A stretch of 64,000 bases of DNA from Pacificoceanicola sp049341065 (GCF_049341065.1 NZ_JBMPIX010000023.1:1-64000); one strand, 5' to 3'. Shown: positions 17,356 to 26,282, counted from the stretch's first letter. A program made the numbers and translations. Notes: generated from the sequence alone by a model not told the origin.

Positions 17356-18614
17356 GGTTCAATCAATATAGCCCTGAAATCATTTACATTTGTACCAGTC
17401 GGCCCGGGGGCGAAAATATCATTCGATACCTCGAAGGCGCCATATGGATCCTGCGCTTTGACATAGTGGCCCGGATCCTGTCCCAAGGCCCGCAACCGCA
17501 CAAGGCTGGTGCTGTCCGCGAAGGCTCCGGCATTGTCCTCGGATCCGTCGATCCCATCGGTGTCGGCGGCAAGGGCTGTGATCCCCTCCACCCCTTCGAT
17601 CCCGGCGGCAAGGCTGAGCAGAAACGCCGTGTTCCGCCCGCCGCGCCCCGGATTTTCCCCAAGCGTCACGGTGGTCTCACCGCCGGACAGCACAACGATT
17701 GGCGCTTTGAAGGGCCGCCCGCGCAACGCCACTTCACGCGCGATGGCGGCGTGCATCATGCCGATGTCTTTCGCCTCGCCCTCGATGGCATCGGAAAGGA
17801 TCACCGCTGGCACACCCAATGCCTCGGCCCGCGCGGCAGCAGCCTCCAGCGACAACCGGGCAGAGGCGATGACGCTTACCTCGTTGCCAATGAACACCGG
17901 ATCATCGGGGTTTGGCGCAGCCGAGGCAGAACTTGAAATATGCGCCATAACAGACTTTGGTAAAACAATATTCCTATGCGATATCATATCCAGAGCATCC
18001 TGCGCCGTAACCGCATCCGGCACAGTTGGCCCCGAGGCGACCTGCGCGGGATCATCGCCTGGCACGTCCGAAACGACCAGACTGACCACCCGCGCGGGCG
18101 CCGCTGCCGCCGCCAAACGGCCGCCCTTGATCCGACTGACATGTTTGCGAATTGCGTTCATGACGCCGATCGGCGCGCCCGAGGCCAAAAGCGCCCGGTT
18201 CAAGGCCTGCTCATCCTCCAAGGTCAAACCGTCCGGCGGCGCGGGCAACAATGCCGACCCGCCGCCGCAGACCAGAGCCACCACCAGATCGTCGCTGGAA
18301 AGCCCTTTTACAGCTTGAAAGACCGCCTCGGTCGCCTTGACGCCCGCCGCGTCCGGCACCGGGTGCGCGGCTTCCAAAACCGGCAGGTATTTGCACGGCC
18401 CGGCATAACCGTAGCGGGTCACCACCACGCCCTCGACCGGCGTCTTCCAGAGCGTTTCGAAAGCAGCCGCCATTTGCGCCGCGCCCTTGCCGATGGCCAC
18501 CACAACAGTGCGCCCCTTCGGCCGCTCGGGCAGCACATCGGCCAAAGCCTTCATCGGGTCCGCCGCCGCGACCGCCGTGTCAAACAGATCTGTCAGGAAA
18601 CGGCGTTTATCCAT
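17346..18614 (-). CDS. Glycerate 2-kinase (MOFRL family)
   Basis: The 422-aa protein belongs to the glycerate kinase II / MOFRL family (often annotated TtuD or hydroxypyruvate reductase), which phosphorylates glycerate to 2-phosphoglycerate. Segments include VVAIGKGAAQMAAA, LVCGGGSALLPAP, RKHVSRIKGGRLA, VVSDVPGDDPAQVASGPT, VVLSGGETTVTLGENPGRGGRN and ADTDGIDGSEDNAGA. The start overlaps the upstream dehydrogenase by 8 bases; ATG 18614 fits the AAGG ribosome binding site better than ATG 18620. It is last in a four-gene overlapping set. Confidence 0.9.
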   Translation of the reverse strand: MDKRRFLTDLFDTAVAAADPMKALADVLPERPKGRTVVVAIGKGAAQMAAAFETLWKTPVEGVVVTRYGYAGPCKYLPVLEAAHPVPDAAGVKATEAVFQAVKGLSSDDLVVALVCGGGSALLPAPPDGLTLEDEQALNRALLASGAPIGVMNAIRKHVSRIKGGRLAAAAAPARVVSLVVSDVPGDDPAQVASGPTVPDAVTAQDALDMISHRNIVLPKSVMAHISSSASAAPNPDDPVFIGNEVSVIASARLSLEAAAARAEALGVPAVILSDAIEGEAKDIGMMHAAIAREVALRGRPFKAPIVVLSGGETTVTLGENPGRGGRNTAFLLSLAAGIEGVEGITALAADTDGIDGSEDNAGAFADSTSLVRLRALGQDPGHYVKAQDPYGAFEVSNDIFAPGPTGTNVNDFRAILIEPQA

Positions 18615-20016
18615 CTGCATGAGCCTTGGCCAACGCTTCGACCTCTGCCAGAACCGCGGGCAGCGGCGGACAGGATTTGCGCGTATCCAGCGACACATGC
18701 AGCAAGAACTGATCGCAGCTTGCCAGTACTTCGCCGTCCTTTGCGCGCTTCATTTCATGCCAGAGCCGCAGCTTTTTGCCCTCGCCCAAAGTGACACGCG
18801 TTTCGACAATAATTGGTTCCCCAACAAGAGTTTCCGCGAGATATTTGATGTTCGTCTCAGCGGTAAAATAGCTGTTTCCACCGTCGATATAGGCGCGATC
18901 CGCGCCGACACGGGTCATCAATTCCTCGGAGGCGTCCGAGAAGACCTGCCCGTAGCGGCCTTCGTTCATATGGCCATTCACATCGACCCAATCCACCGGC
19001 ACGATCCGCCGAACCGTGACCAAGGGCACATCGTCGCCCAAGGGCCGGCGCAGCGTTGCATCGTGATCCAGAAGCAACTTACCGGCCGCGGCCTCTTGCC
19101 CCTTCAGAGCGCGCAACATCGCCACAAGGTTGTTGTCGCGCAGTCGCTCCAGTTCGCGGATTGAAAGGTGGCCCGATTGTGCATCGGACTGCCCTGCGAT
19201 CAGATCAACCAGTTCGCCGGTAAACTCGGGCACATCCATCAACTTGGTCCAGGGCCATGTCAGACAGGGGCCGAACTGCGCCATGAAGTGCCGCATCCCA
19301 GCCTCGCCGCCCGCGACGCGGTAGGTTTCAAACAGGCCCATCTGCGCCCACCGCAGGCCAAAGCCATAGCGGATGGCGTTGTCGATCTCCTCGGTTGTGG
19401 CGATGCCGTCGCGCACCAGCCAAAGCGCCTCGCGCCAGACGGCCTCAAGAAAGCGGTCGGCGATATGAGCGTCGATCTCGGCCCTGACGTGCAGCGGAAA
19501 CATGCCAATGCCGGTCAGTATTTCGCTTGCCTTTTCAACAACCTGCGCATCGGCCTTCACGCCGGGAACAAGCTCGACCAAAGGCAAAAGGTAGACCGGA
19601 TTGAAAGGATGCGCGACAATGATCTGGCCAGGCCGCGCTGCACCGTCCTGCAACTCGGAAGGTTTGAACCCGCTGGTTGAAGACCCAATCACCGCATCCG
19701 GCGCGCAGGCCGCTTGAATTCCTGCCAGCACCTTGTGTTTGAGGTCCAGCCGTTCGGGCACGCTTTCCTGTATGTAGCTGGCGCCGGTAACGGCCTCGGA
19801 CAGATCATCGTGATAGGTGATGCCCGCGCGCGCGGGCATGGGCGCCTCGTAGAGCATGGGCAGCGCACGTTCGGCCCCGGCCATGACTTCGTTGATTTTA
19901 CGCTGCGCTTCGGGGTCCGGGTCAAAGACGCGCACATCCCACCCCATCAGGGCAAAGCGCGCCGCCCAGCCGCCACCAATCACGCCGCCGCCAACGATTG
20001 CCGCCACTTGTTTCAT
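18607..20016 (-). CDS. L-carnitine 3-dehydrogenase fused to a thioesterase domain
   Basis: Residues 1-310 form a 3-hydroxyacyl-CoA-dehydrogenase-type enzyme (VGGGVIGGGWAARFALMG Rossmann motif, GSSTSGFKPSEL, AHPFNPVYLLPLVELV), matching L-carnitine dehydrogenase, which oxidises carnitine to 3-dehydrocarnitine. Residues 325-469 are a hotdog thioesterase (RIVPVDWVDVNGHMNEGRYGQVF). This two-domain form is known in rhizobia and relatives, where the thioesterase is thought to release glycine betaine from betainyl-CoA. The ATGA start overlaps the lipocalin stop. The expected partner enzyme (BKACE, DUF849) is not in the window. Confidence 0.87.
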   Translation of the reverse strand: MKQVAAIVGGGVIGGGWAARFALMGWDVRVFDPDPEAQRKINEVMAGAERALPMLYEAPMPARAGITYHDDLSEAVTGASYIQESVPERLDLKHKVLAGIQAACAPDAVIGSSTSGFKPSELQDGAARPGQIIVAHPFNPVYLLPLVELVPGVKADAQVVEKASEILTGIGMFPLHVRAEIDAHIADRFLEAVWREALWLVRDGIATTEEIDNAIRYGFGLRWAQMGLFETYRVAGGEAGMRHFMAQFGPCLTWPWTKLMDVPEFTGELVDLIAGQSDAQSGHLSIRELERLRDNNLVAMLRALKGQEAAAGKLLLDHDATLRRPLGDDVPLVTVRRIVPVDWVDVNGHMNEGRYGQVFSDASEELMTRVGADRAYIDGGNSYFTAETNIKYLAETLVGEPIIVETRVTLGEGKKLRLWHEMKRAKDGEVLASCDQFLLHVSLDTRKSCPPLPAVLAEVEALAKAHADG

Positions 20017-20459
20017 TCTACCTCCATCCGGCTCAGATCATAGCCGTACCATTCAAGGATTTCGCGCGCCGCGCCCAGCCGTTCGCCGGGCTGCCCGGTC
20101 CGATCCATGATCCAGACCCGCTTGCCGCCGGGCTCGCCCATAGCCGCCGTCCGGTTATCGACATCAAGCCAATGCACCCAGATCGCCTCGTTCCCCAGAC
20201 GAAACCGACCCGTGCCTTCGGGCGCAAAGCCGATTTGCACGCCGTCCACGGCAAAGCTCTGCCCGGTGATCAGCACACGGCTTCCGGGCGCCATGCCCGC
20301 GCCCTGCACCACAATCCACGCCCCCTGAAGCCGCTGCAACGAGGCGTCCGCCTGCGAGGCGATCTGCGACGTCGGGTTGCGCAGCGGGATCGGCACATCC
20401 GGCAGAGGCGCTTTGGCGGCGCAGCCCGCAAGCAAGACAAGGGCCAGAACAGCCCTCAC
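20013..20459 (-). CDS. Lipocalin-like lipoprotein
   Basis: The 148-aa protein starts at a GTG sharing four bases (GTGA) with the stop of the SGNH gene. A lipoprotein signal (VLALVLLAGCAAK, Cys about residue 13) precedes a Blc-type lipocalin region with a GAWIVVQGAG segment and a C-terminal LDVDNRTAAMGEPGGKRVWIMDR strand, so it is likely anchored to a membrane facing the periplasm. Lipocalins bind hydrophobic molecules. It overlaps both neighbours by 4 bp. The longer upstream extension is rejected because it only reads the antisense of the hydrolase gene. Confidence 0.75.
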   Translation of the reverse strand: MRAVLALVLLAGCAAKAPLPDVPIPLRNPTSQIASQADASLQRLQGAWIVVQGAGMAPGSRVLITGQSFAVDGVQIGFAPEGTGRFRLGNEAIWVHWLDVDNRTAAMGEPGGKRVWIMDRTGQPGERLGAAREILEWYGYDLSRMEVE

Positions 20460-21082
20460 CGCAAACGCGCCTTGACGGCCTGCGCCATAACCGCGCCAAA
20501 GCGCAAATGCGCCTCTTCTTCCCAATGCACGCCGTCACCATCCGACACGGCGACAGTATCACCCGCCGCGACAAAACCGCAGCCAAGCCGGTCAGCCACC
20601 TGCCGGATATGCGTCTCAAGCCCCGTCTGCCGCGCTTCCGCCCCGGCAAAGACATCCACCAGCGTGCCGCATTCCTTCACCGGCGCCGGGGCGACCAGCA
20701 GGATATTGTCCACGACATCCTCGGCCCGGGTCGCCAGAACCATGCGCTCAAGCGATCGGGCAATCTCGTAGGCGGTCATCGAAAAGCGGTTCTTGAGGTC
20801 GTTTGTCCCCAACATCAGGATCATCAGATCCAGCGGCTTGTGACTGTGCAGGATGGCGGGCAGCACTGCCAATCCATTGCGCGCGCCGCCTTCCACGATA
20901 TCGTCATGCACGGTGGTTCGCCCCGGCAGGCCCTCGGCAATCACCTGATGATCCGGACCAAGCGCCGAGGCCATGGCATCCGGCCAACGAGCACCCACGT
21001 CAAATCGTTCAGAGATCCCGGCCTCCAACATGGGCCGCGTCCCATGCGTGTTGCTGTCGCCGTAACAAAGAATCACCGCCAT
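20456..21082 (-). CDS. SGNH/GDSL hydrolase
   Basis: The 208-aa esterase or lipase has all blocks: ILCYGDSNTHG (block I Ser), MLGTNDLKNRF (block III Asn) and DGVHWEEEAHLRFG (block V Asp-His). The glycine block lies near LPGRTTVHDD. This resembles the arylesterase/acyl-hydrolase group. The ATG at 21082 has GGAGG 7 nt upstream. It is first of the overlapping set with the lipocalin, carnitine dehydrogenase and glycerate kinase, so it may de-esterify acylated substrates such as acyl-carnitines (inference only). Confidence 0.9.
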   Translation of the reverse strand: MAVILCYGDSNTHGTRPMLEAGISERFDVGARWPDAMASALGPDHQVIAEGLPGRTTVHDDIVEGGARNGLAVLPAILHSHKPLDLMILMLGTNDLKNRFSMTAYEIARSLERMVLATRAEDVVDNILLVAPAPVKECGTLVDVFAGAEARQTGLETHIRQVADRLGCGFVAAGDTVAVSDGDGVHWEEEAHLRFGAVMAQAVKARLR

Positions 21083-21259
21083 CCGATTTCCTCCCGATTG
21101 CGCCGCGTAACGCGGGTTTTCGACATCGGACCGGGGATTTCCACAGGGGTCAATCCCCCGGACGCGCCTTTGCCCCGGCGATGGCACACCTCAGCGCCAA
21201 TGCTGCCGCATTCGCGCACTACGACGGGACATCTGCCACGCCAAGGGGATGCTGCCACC

Positions 21260-21484
21260 ATGACCCGCACCACAGAAAAACTGCCACCTTCCGAGGTTCA
21301 GAACCGCCGGAGCCTTTTGTTCAAGCTGCACCAGCAAGTGTGCCTGCCCGAGGAAAGCGCGCCGCAACCGATCAAGGATTTTCGTACCGTCTCACCCGGT
21401 TTTGCCCGAGATTTTCAGGCCAAGGCGGCAAAATCACTGGATCGCCCCAGCCTGTCCCCGCGTCGCAAGGCACTATTCTTCTGA
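21260..21484 (+). CDS. Possible small protein, unknown
   Basis: A 74-aa frame with a plausible AAGGGG ribosome binding site (spacing 11) and basic composition (LFKLHQQVCLPEESAPQPIKDF). No family is recognised. It runs convergently into rlmE with a 12-bp overlap and is divergent from the SGNH gene. It is kept because it has its own start context in a gap otherwise unexplained, but it may be non-coding. Confidence 0.35.
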   Translation: MTRTTEKLPPSEVQNRRSLLFKLHQQVCLPEESAPQPIKDFRTVSPGFARDFQAKAAKSLDRPSLSPRRKALFF

Positions 21485-22198
21485 CAGTTTTCCGCGAAAG
21501 CCGGTGGCCACGACAAATTTCTCAGAAGAATCCGATCGGCTGGCAGGCGGTTTGAAATTCGCCACCTTTTTAAACCGCTGCTTCAGGATGTGCTGAAGCG
21601 AGCCTTCCGCGCCTCCGGCCAGAACCTTGGCCACAAAGGTGCCGCCCTCTTCCAGCACGTCAAACGCCAGATAGGCCGCCGCTTCGCACAGCGCGATGAT
21701 CCGCAGGTGATCTGTCTGCTTATGGCCCGAGGCCGAGGCCGCCATATCTGACATCACCACGTCAGCCGGGCCGCCCAGCCAGGCCTTGACCTTGTCGTCG
21801 GCGCCGTCCTCCATAAAATCGAGCTGGTGCAACTCCGCCCCGGCGATCGGGTCCATCTCTTGAAGGTCGATCCCGAGAACCGTGCCAACCGCCTTGCCTT
21901 GCTTTTCGCCCAGGGCATTGACCCGCTTGACCGCCACCTGACACCAGCCCCCCGGCGCCGCACCCAGATCGACCACCCGCGCCCCCGGCACCAAAAAGCG
22001 GTACTTTTCGTCGATCTCCAGAATCTTGTAGGCCGCGCGTCCGCGAAACCCGTCGGCCTTCGCGCGTTTGACATAGGGGTCATTCAACTGCCGCTGCAGC
22101 CAAAGCGTCGAGGACAGCTTGCGCCCACGCGCCGACTTTACCTTGACCTTCAGGTCGCGCTGCCCGCGCCCGGAACTGTTCTTCGGTCCCTGTGCCAT
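21473..22198 (-). CDS. rlmE: 23S rRNA (uridine-2'-O)-methyltransferase
   Basis: RlmE/FtsJ methylates the 2'-OH of U2552 in the 23S rRNA A-loop. The 241-aa protein has the family features: WLQRQLNDPYVKRAKADGFRGRAAYKILEID (catalytic Lys in the AYK motif), VVDLGAAPGGWCQVA (SAM-binding), VMSDMAASASGHKQTDHLR (catalytic Asp) and GGTFVAKVLAGG (catalytic Lys). The basic N-terminal extension (SGRGQRDLKVKVKSARGRK) is typical of alphaproteobacteria. It follows ppx by about 110 bp, a common pairing. Confidence 0.95.
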   Translation of the reverse strand: MAQGPKNSSGRGQRDLKVKVKSARGRKLSSTLWLQRQLNDPYVKRAKADGFRGRAAYKILEIDEKYRFLVPGARVVDLGAAPGGWCQVAVKRVNALGEKQGKAVGTVLGIDLQEMDPIAGAELHQLDFMEDGADDKVKAWLGGPADVVMSDMAASASGHKQTDHLRIIALCEAAAYLAFDVLEEGGTFVAKVLAGGAEGSLQHILKQRFKKVANFKPPASRSDSSEKFVVATGFRGKLSEE

Positions 22199-22230
22199 AT
22201 CTCAATCGCCTAAGTGTTTCATCGGTCTTC

Positions 22231-22274
22231 AAATATCCCGGGGGAGTCGCATCAGCGACGGGGGCAGCGCCCCC
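22231..22274. repeat. Intergenic hairpin repeat between ppx and rlmE
   Basis: The AAATATCCCGGGGGAG motif is followed by two back-to-back hairpins: GTCGC-atca-GCGAC (22246-22259) and GGGGGC-agc-GCCCCC (22260-22274). In my recollection such elements are frequent between Roseobacter genes and share the CCCGGGGG start. With no U tract it is more likely a dispersed repeat or processing hairpin than a terminator. Confidence 0.55.
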
Positions 22275-22306
22275 AAAACGCGATTTTCACACGAAAATCG
22301 CCCCTT

Positions 22307-23419
22307 CTATAGCGGACCATCTTCAAGAACGCCATCCGCCGACATTTGGGCGTAAAGCAAACCCTCACGCAGCCCACGATCCGCAACCGAAAGCCGGTCT
22401 GTCGGCCAAAGCCGCAACAGCGCCTGCAAGATCGCCGAACCGCTCATGATCAAGGCATGCCGGTCAGGTCCGATACGCGGGTCGCGCCGTCTTCCGGTGG
22501 GGCCCATCTGCAAATATCGCTGGATGACCGCCTCGATCTGATCGCTGCTCATCCGCAGCCCGTCCACCTTTGTGCGGTCATAGCGGCGTAGCCCCAGATG
22601 CGAAGCCGCCACGGTGGTCACAGTCCCGCTGGTGCCGACGATCTGGAACCCCTCGCGCTGTTGTTCATCCTTGTAGGGGGCAAATTCTGCGAGGTTTTCC
22701 TCAAAATACCAGCTCATTAGCGCATAGCGCGCGGCGTCATCGTCCACATCACTGAACTGATCGCGCAGCGTCGCCACGCCAAGCGGCACGCTGATCCAAT
22801 CGACCACCCGCGCCGTTGGAAACGGGCTTGCGGGGGCGTGAAATCCGGCGTGCAGACGCATGATGGCGCGCGGACGATCGCGCGGTTCGACCTTGGACAG
22901 GTCAATCCAGACCAGTTCGGTCGAGCCGCCGCCGATATCGACCACCAACAGCTGCTCGGTCTTGGTGCTGACCAGCGGCGCGCAGGAAATCACTGCCAGA
23001 CGCGCCTCTTCCTCGGGCTGGATGATTTCCAGCATCAACCCTGTCTCGCGTTTGACCTGCCGAATGAAATCGCGCGCGTTGTGGGCGCGGCGGCACGCCT
23101 CGGTCGCGACAAGGCGCATGTTCTTGACTTTGTGACGGTCGATCTTTTGCTGGCACACGCGAATGGCGGACACCGTCCGCGCCATGGACGAACGGCTGAG
23201 CCGACCAGACTTTTCAAGCCCGTGCCCAAGCTGCACGGACTTCGAAAAACTGTCCACCACATGAAACTGACTGCCCTTTGGCTGAGCGATCAGCATGCGA
23301 CAACTATTTGTACCCAGATCCAATGCCGCGTACAGCGCATTGGGATCGGGCCTGTCAGGCGCGGTGCTCTCGACCGGTTTCGGGAAAGCGCCCGCACCCT
23401 TGGGACGCTTTGGCGCCAT
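22307..23419 (-). CDS. Exopolyphosphatase / pppGpp phosphohydrolase (Ppx/GppA)
   Basis: The 370-aa protein of the Ppx/GppA family hydrolyses terminal phosphates of polyphosphate or converts pppGpp to ppGpp. It has the ASKHA phosphate-1 motif ALDLGTNSCRMLIA (about residue 31), ATEACRRAHN, the catalytic-Glu region IIQPEEEARLA, and the phosphate-2 motif VVDIGGGSTELVWI, then SGTVTTVAASHLGL. The basic N-terminal 20 residues are an extension. The C-terminal HD-like domain of longer Ppx proteins is absent. rlmE follows. Confidence 0.92.
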   Translation of the reverse strand: MAPKRPKGAGAFPKPVESTAPDRPDPNALYAALDLGTNSCRMLIAQPKGSQFHVVDSFSKSVQLGHGLEKSGRLSRSSMARTVSAIRVCQQKIDRHKVKNMRLVATEACRRAHNARDFIRQVKRETGLMLEIIQPEEEARLAVISCAPLVSTKTEQLLVVDIGGGSTELVWIDLSKVEPRDRPRAIMRLHAGFHAPASPFPTARVVDWISVPLGVATLRDQFSDVDDDAARYALMSWYFEENLAEFAPYKDEQQREGFQIVGTSGTVTTVAASHLGLRRYDRTKVDGLRMSSDQIEAVIQRYLQMGPTGRRRDPRIGPDRHALIMSGSAILQALLRLWPTDRLSVADRGLREGLLYAQMSADGVLEDGPL

Positions 23420-23451
23420 GATTTTGCGCCTTTTCCGATATCAACTTGAGG

Positions 23452-24156
23452 TCACGATACGCGGCGTTCCGGTATCGCGCAAGCACGATGGTAGCGCGCC
23501 CCCAGAGGATTTTCGTAAAAGCCTGACAGAAAGGAATATTCCGCGTCCAGAAAGGGACGAAGGGCGTCAATTGTCTTGTCCTGAAGATCGTCCAGTGTCA
23601 GCCGGATGTCGCTTTGGTTCGAGCGCGGCATCGCAATATCCTGCCTTGTCCACAGGCTCAGATCCCAGGCCAGCGCGGTCAGGTCTTCGACCCGATAAAC
23701 TCTTGAATACATATCCAGATCAGGCCCCAGAAAGATATGCGCCGGCAAGGCGTGATGCTTGATCGTCGAGGCCTTGCCGCGATAGGCGTCGATGTTCTGG
23801 AAAAAGAAATCCGGGTCAGGATCCAACACCAAATGGCCGGGATTTTCCCGCAACCTCGGACTGTTGTGCAACTCTCTCAGCTGCACCACCCGGTTGGTAT
23901 ATACGGACAACAAGCGCTTGACCGGGTCGCGCACCACACAAAACCGAAAGTAATCCTCAAGCCCGATCCAGCGTTTCATGCGGAACCGTTTGGTTGCATA
24001 AATCCGGTGCCATGTGAAAACCCCGTCCCGTTCGGGATCAGGGACCGTCACGGCCGGATCGAGCCGCGCCAACACCTCCTTGACGGAAGAGCATGCCGCC
24101 TTGGGCATCGGCATATAGGCCAGTTTATATGCATCCACGCGAACAACCATTCGCAT
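23452..24156 (-). CDS. Sulfotransferase family 2 protein
   Basis: The 234-aa protein has YMPMPKAACSSVKEVL near residue 14, matching the PAPS-binding P-loop of the Sulfotransfer_2 group (usually hIPKtAGTS), and FCVVRDPVKRLLSVYTNRV near residue 71, the 3'-phosphate-binding RDPxxRxxSxY motif. It probably sulfates a glycan; the acceptor is unknown. It is divergent from the one-carbon operon with 200 bp between. Together with the P-loop protein at 16606 it suggests sulfated surface material. Confidence 0.85.
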   Translation of the reverse strand: MRMVVRVDAYKLAYMPMPKAACSSVKEVLARLDPAVTVPDPERDGVFTWHRIYATKRFRMKRWIGLEDYFRFCVVRDPVKRLLSVYTNRVVQLRELHNSPRLRENPGHLVLDPDPDFFFQNIDAYRGKASTIKHHALPAHIFLGPDLDMYSRVYRVEDLTALAWDLSLWTRQDIAMPRSNQSDIRLTLDDLQDKTIDALRPFLDAEYSFLSGFYENPLGARYHRACAIPERRVS

Positions 24157-24234
24157 GGCTTAACGGCATAGAATTAAGTCCCGGTTGCCAGCTTTGTTAA
24201 ACGGCAAAATAATACACTCGGATACAAATCCACT

Positions 24235-24253
24235 GTTGGACTTTTCGTCCAAC
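24235..24253. promoter_or_regulatory. Inverted repeat in the divergent promoter region
   Basis: GTTGGAC-ttttc-GTCCAAC is a perfect 7-bp dyad in the 200-bp gap between the sulfotransferase and the operon starting at 24358. With no following U tract it is more like an operator than a terminator. Its partner protein is unknown. Confidence 0.35.
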
Positions 24254-24357
24254 CGCCCTAGCCTGTCGCGTAAGGCGCGGCACAAGTCGAAATTCGACCC
24301 TGAAGGATTTTCACGTGTCGTTAGAAGGTAGCACAAGACAACAGGAATCACCGCCCC

Positions 24358-24654
24358 ATGGCTGACTTGACCATCGTATACTGGCGCGACATCCCTGCTC
24401 AAGTCATTGTGGGTAAGGGCCGCCGCGGCGCCAAGGCCGTTTTGCCCGAACGCTTTGAGCAGGCCATTGACCGAGCGGCCATGAAGGTCGGCGCCTCGGA
24501 AACCGATGCCTATCTTGCAGAATGGCGCAAGGTGGCCTCAGGCACCATCGAGGGCGATCCGCAAGAGGCGGCGAATGCCGAAGCGCATCGCATCGACACC
24601 GAATATGACACCGCGCGCTTAAAGGCGCTGATTGAAAACGACGGCTGGGCCTGA
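24358..24654 (+). CDS. Virulence_fact-family protein of the one-carbon operon
   Basis: The 98-aa protein begins MADLTIVYWRDIPAQVIVGKGRR and has the layout I recognise as the small Virulence_fact Pfam family, which despite its name has no established biochemical role. It sits 26 bp before the MetF-like gene and, from memory of Roseobacter genomes, commonly accompanies it. That makes a role in folate or corrinoid methyl transfer more likely than virulence (inference). Confidence 0.75.
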   Translation: MADLTIVYWRDIPAQVIVGKGRRGAKAVLPERFEQAIDRAAMKVGASETDAYLAEWRKVASGTIEGDPQEAANAEAHRIDTEYDTARLKALIENDGWA

Positions 24655-24680
24655 GGCCCGTGAACATGAAGGACAAGATC

Positions 24681-25607
24681 ATGGCCCTTTTGAACTTCCG
24701 CAAGCGTGAAGAAGCCAGCCCTCGCAATGGCGATCTCGAACCGTTTCTCAAGGATTACTCGATCGAGGTGATGCCGCGCACCGCCGAAAAGGTCGAGGAT
24801 TTCCGGGCGCTTCTGCCCGAAGGCACCCGCGTCTACATCGCCCATATCGAAGGCACCCCGATCGAGGACATGGTCGCCACCGCCAAACGCCTCTCGGCGG
24901 ACGGCTATAATGTGATGCCGCACTTCCCGGCGCGTATCATCAAGGACAAAGCGACCCTGGCTGACTGGATTGCCCGCTACCAGGGCGAAGCCGGCGTCGA
25001 GCAGGCCCTGCTTTTGGCGGGCGGTGTGGCGCAACCACATGGCGATTTCCACAGCTCCATGCAGCTGATGGAAACCGGCCTTTTCGATCAGGCAGGCTTT
25101 AAGCGCCTGCATGTCGCTGGCCACCCCGAAGGCAACCGAGACATCGACGCCAATGGCGGCGACAAGCTGGTGATGGAAGCGCTGCGCTGGAAGCAGGATT
25201 TCCAAAGCCGCACCGACGCAAAAATGGCGCTGGCCACCCAGTTCGCCTTTGACGCCGATCCGATCATCGCCTGGGCCAACCGCCTGCGCGACGAAGGCAT
25301 CACCCTGCCGATCCACATCGGCATTGCCGGCCCGGCCAAGCTGCAAACCCTGATCAAATTCGCCATCGCCTGCGGCGTCGGCCCCTCGCTCAAGGTTCTG
25401 CAAAAGCGCGCCATGGATGTAACCAAGCTACTGCTGCCCTACGAGCCGAACGAGGTTCTGGGAAAGCTGGCCGCACACAAGGCCGCCAACCCGGATTTCA
25501 ACATTGAAACGGTGCACTTCTTCCCCCTCGGCGGGATCAAGAGCAACGCGACCTGGGCAATCGAAAATGGTGGCGCTTCTGCGGTTCCCGCCGCCAAGTC
25601 TGGCTGA
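24681..25607 (+). CDS. Methylenetetrahydrofolate reductase (MetF family)
   Basis: The 308-aa TIM-barrel protein of the MetF family is expected to reduce 5,10-methylene-THF to 5-methyl-THF with FAD. Features are SIEVMPRTAEKVEDF, VYIAHIEGTPIEDM, MPHFPARII, LLLAGGVAQPHGDF, VAGHPEGNRD and LPIHIGIAGPAKLQTLIKFA. The start at 24681 is chosen for AAGGA 7 nt upstream; ATG 24666 or GTG 24660 is possible. It is a divergent MetF rather than the E. coli type, and probably feeds the methyl-THF:corrinoid methyltransferase downstream. Confidence 0.85.
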   Translation: MALLNFRKREEASPRNGDLEPFLKDYSIEVMPRTAEKVEDFRALLPEGTRVYIAHIEGTPIEDMVATAKRLSADGYNVMPHFPARIIKDKATLADWIARYQGEAGVEQALLLAGGVAQPHGDFHSSMQLMETGLFDQAGFKRLHVAGHPEGNRDIDANGGDKLVMEALRWKQDFQSRTDAKMALATQFAFDADPIIAWANRLRDEGITLPIHIGIAGPAKLQTLIKFAIACGVGPSLKVLQKRAMDVTKLLLPYEPNEVLGKLAAHKAANPDFNIETVHFFPLGGIKSNATWAIENGGASAVPAAKSG

Positions 25608-25619
25608 TACAAGCCCCGC

Positions 25620-26282
25620 ATGAAACATGCTTTGCTTTTTGATCTGGACGGCACGCTGATCCAGTCTGACCCCCTGCATTTTGCGGTCTTCTCAGAGATG
25701 TTCGAAGAGCGCGGAAAGTCCATCGACGAGGCGTTTTACATGGAGCATATCCATGGGCATCTGAACCTCGACAGCTTTCCGAAGCTGTTTCCCGGAGAGG
25801 ATGCGCAGGCGCTGTCCGACCTGAAGGAATCCCGCTTTCGCGAACGGCTATTGGGCGGGCAACCCTGCATGCCGGGCGCGGATCGGGTGATCGCAAAGGC
25901 CAAGGCTGATGGCTGGGGCGTGGCGATCGTGACCAACGCGCCGCGCATCAACGCTGAATATATGCTCGCCGCAATCGGCCTGCGCGACCAGTTCGAAGTG
26001 CTGATCATCGGCGACGAATGCGCCCGCGGCAAACCCGATCCGGAACCCTACCTTGCCGCCATGCGGGCGCTGGACGTGTCGCCCGAGGCCTGCATCGCCT
26101 TCGAAGACAGCCCATCGGGGCTGAAGGCCGCGCGCGCTTCGGGGGCTTACACGGTGGGCATCCGCTCGGCTGCGGATGACGCCAGCCTGCGGGCCGCAGG
26201 GGCCCACGAAACCTTGGAAGATTTCAACGACACGGCGCTTAAGGCCATCTTGGCGCGCCAATCAGGAGAGACAGTGACATGA
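25620..26282 (+). CDS. HAD-superfamily hydrolase
   Basis: The 220-aa HAD phosphatase of the beta-phosphoglucomutase-like group has motif I DLDGTLIQSD (residues 7-16), motif II VTNAP, motif III with GKPDPEPY, and motif IV FEDSPSGLKAA. The cap (residues 17-75) is helical. Its substrate is unknown; being co-transcribed within a methyl-THF operon it may be a phosphatase for a metabolite of that pathway. Its stop overlaps the next start (ATGA). Confidence 0.85.
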   Translation: MKHALLFDLDGTLIQSDPLHFAVFSEMFEERGKSIDEAFYMEHIHGHLNLDSFPKLFPGEDAQALSDLKESRFRERLLGGQPCMPGADRVIAKAKADGWGVAIVTNAPRINAEYMLAAIGLRDQFEVLIIGDECARGKPDPEPYLAAMRALDVSPEACIAFEDSPSGLKAARASGAYTVGIRSAADDASLRAAGAHETLEDFNDTALKAILARQSGETVT

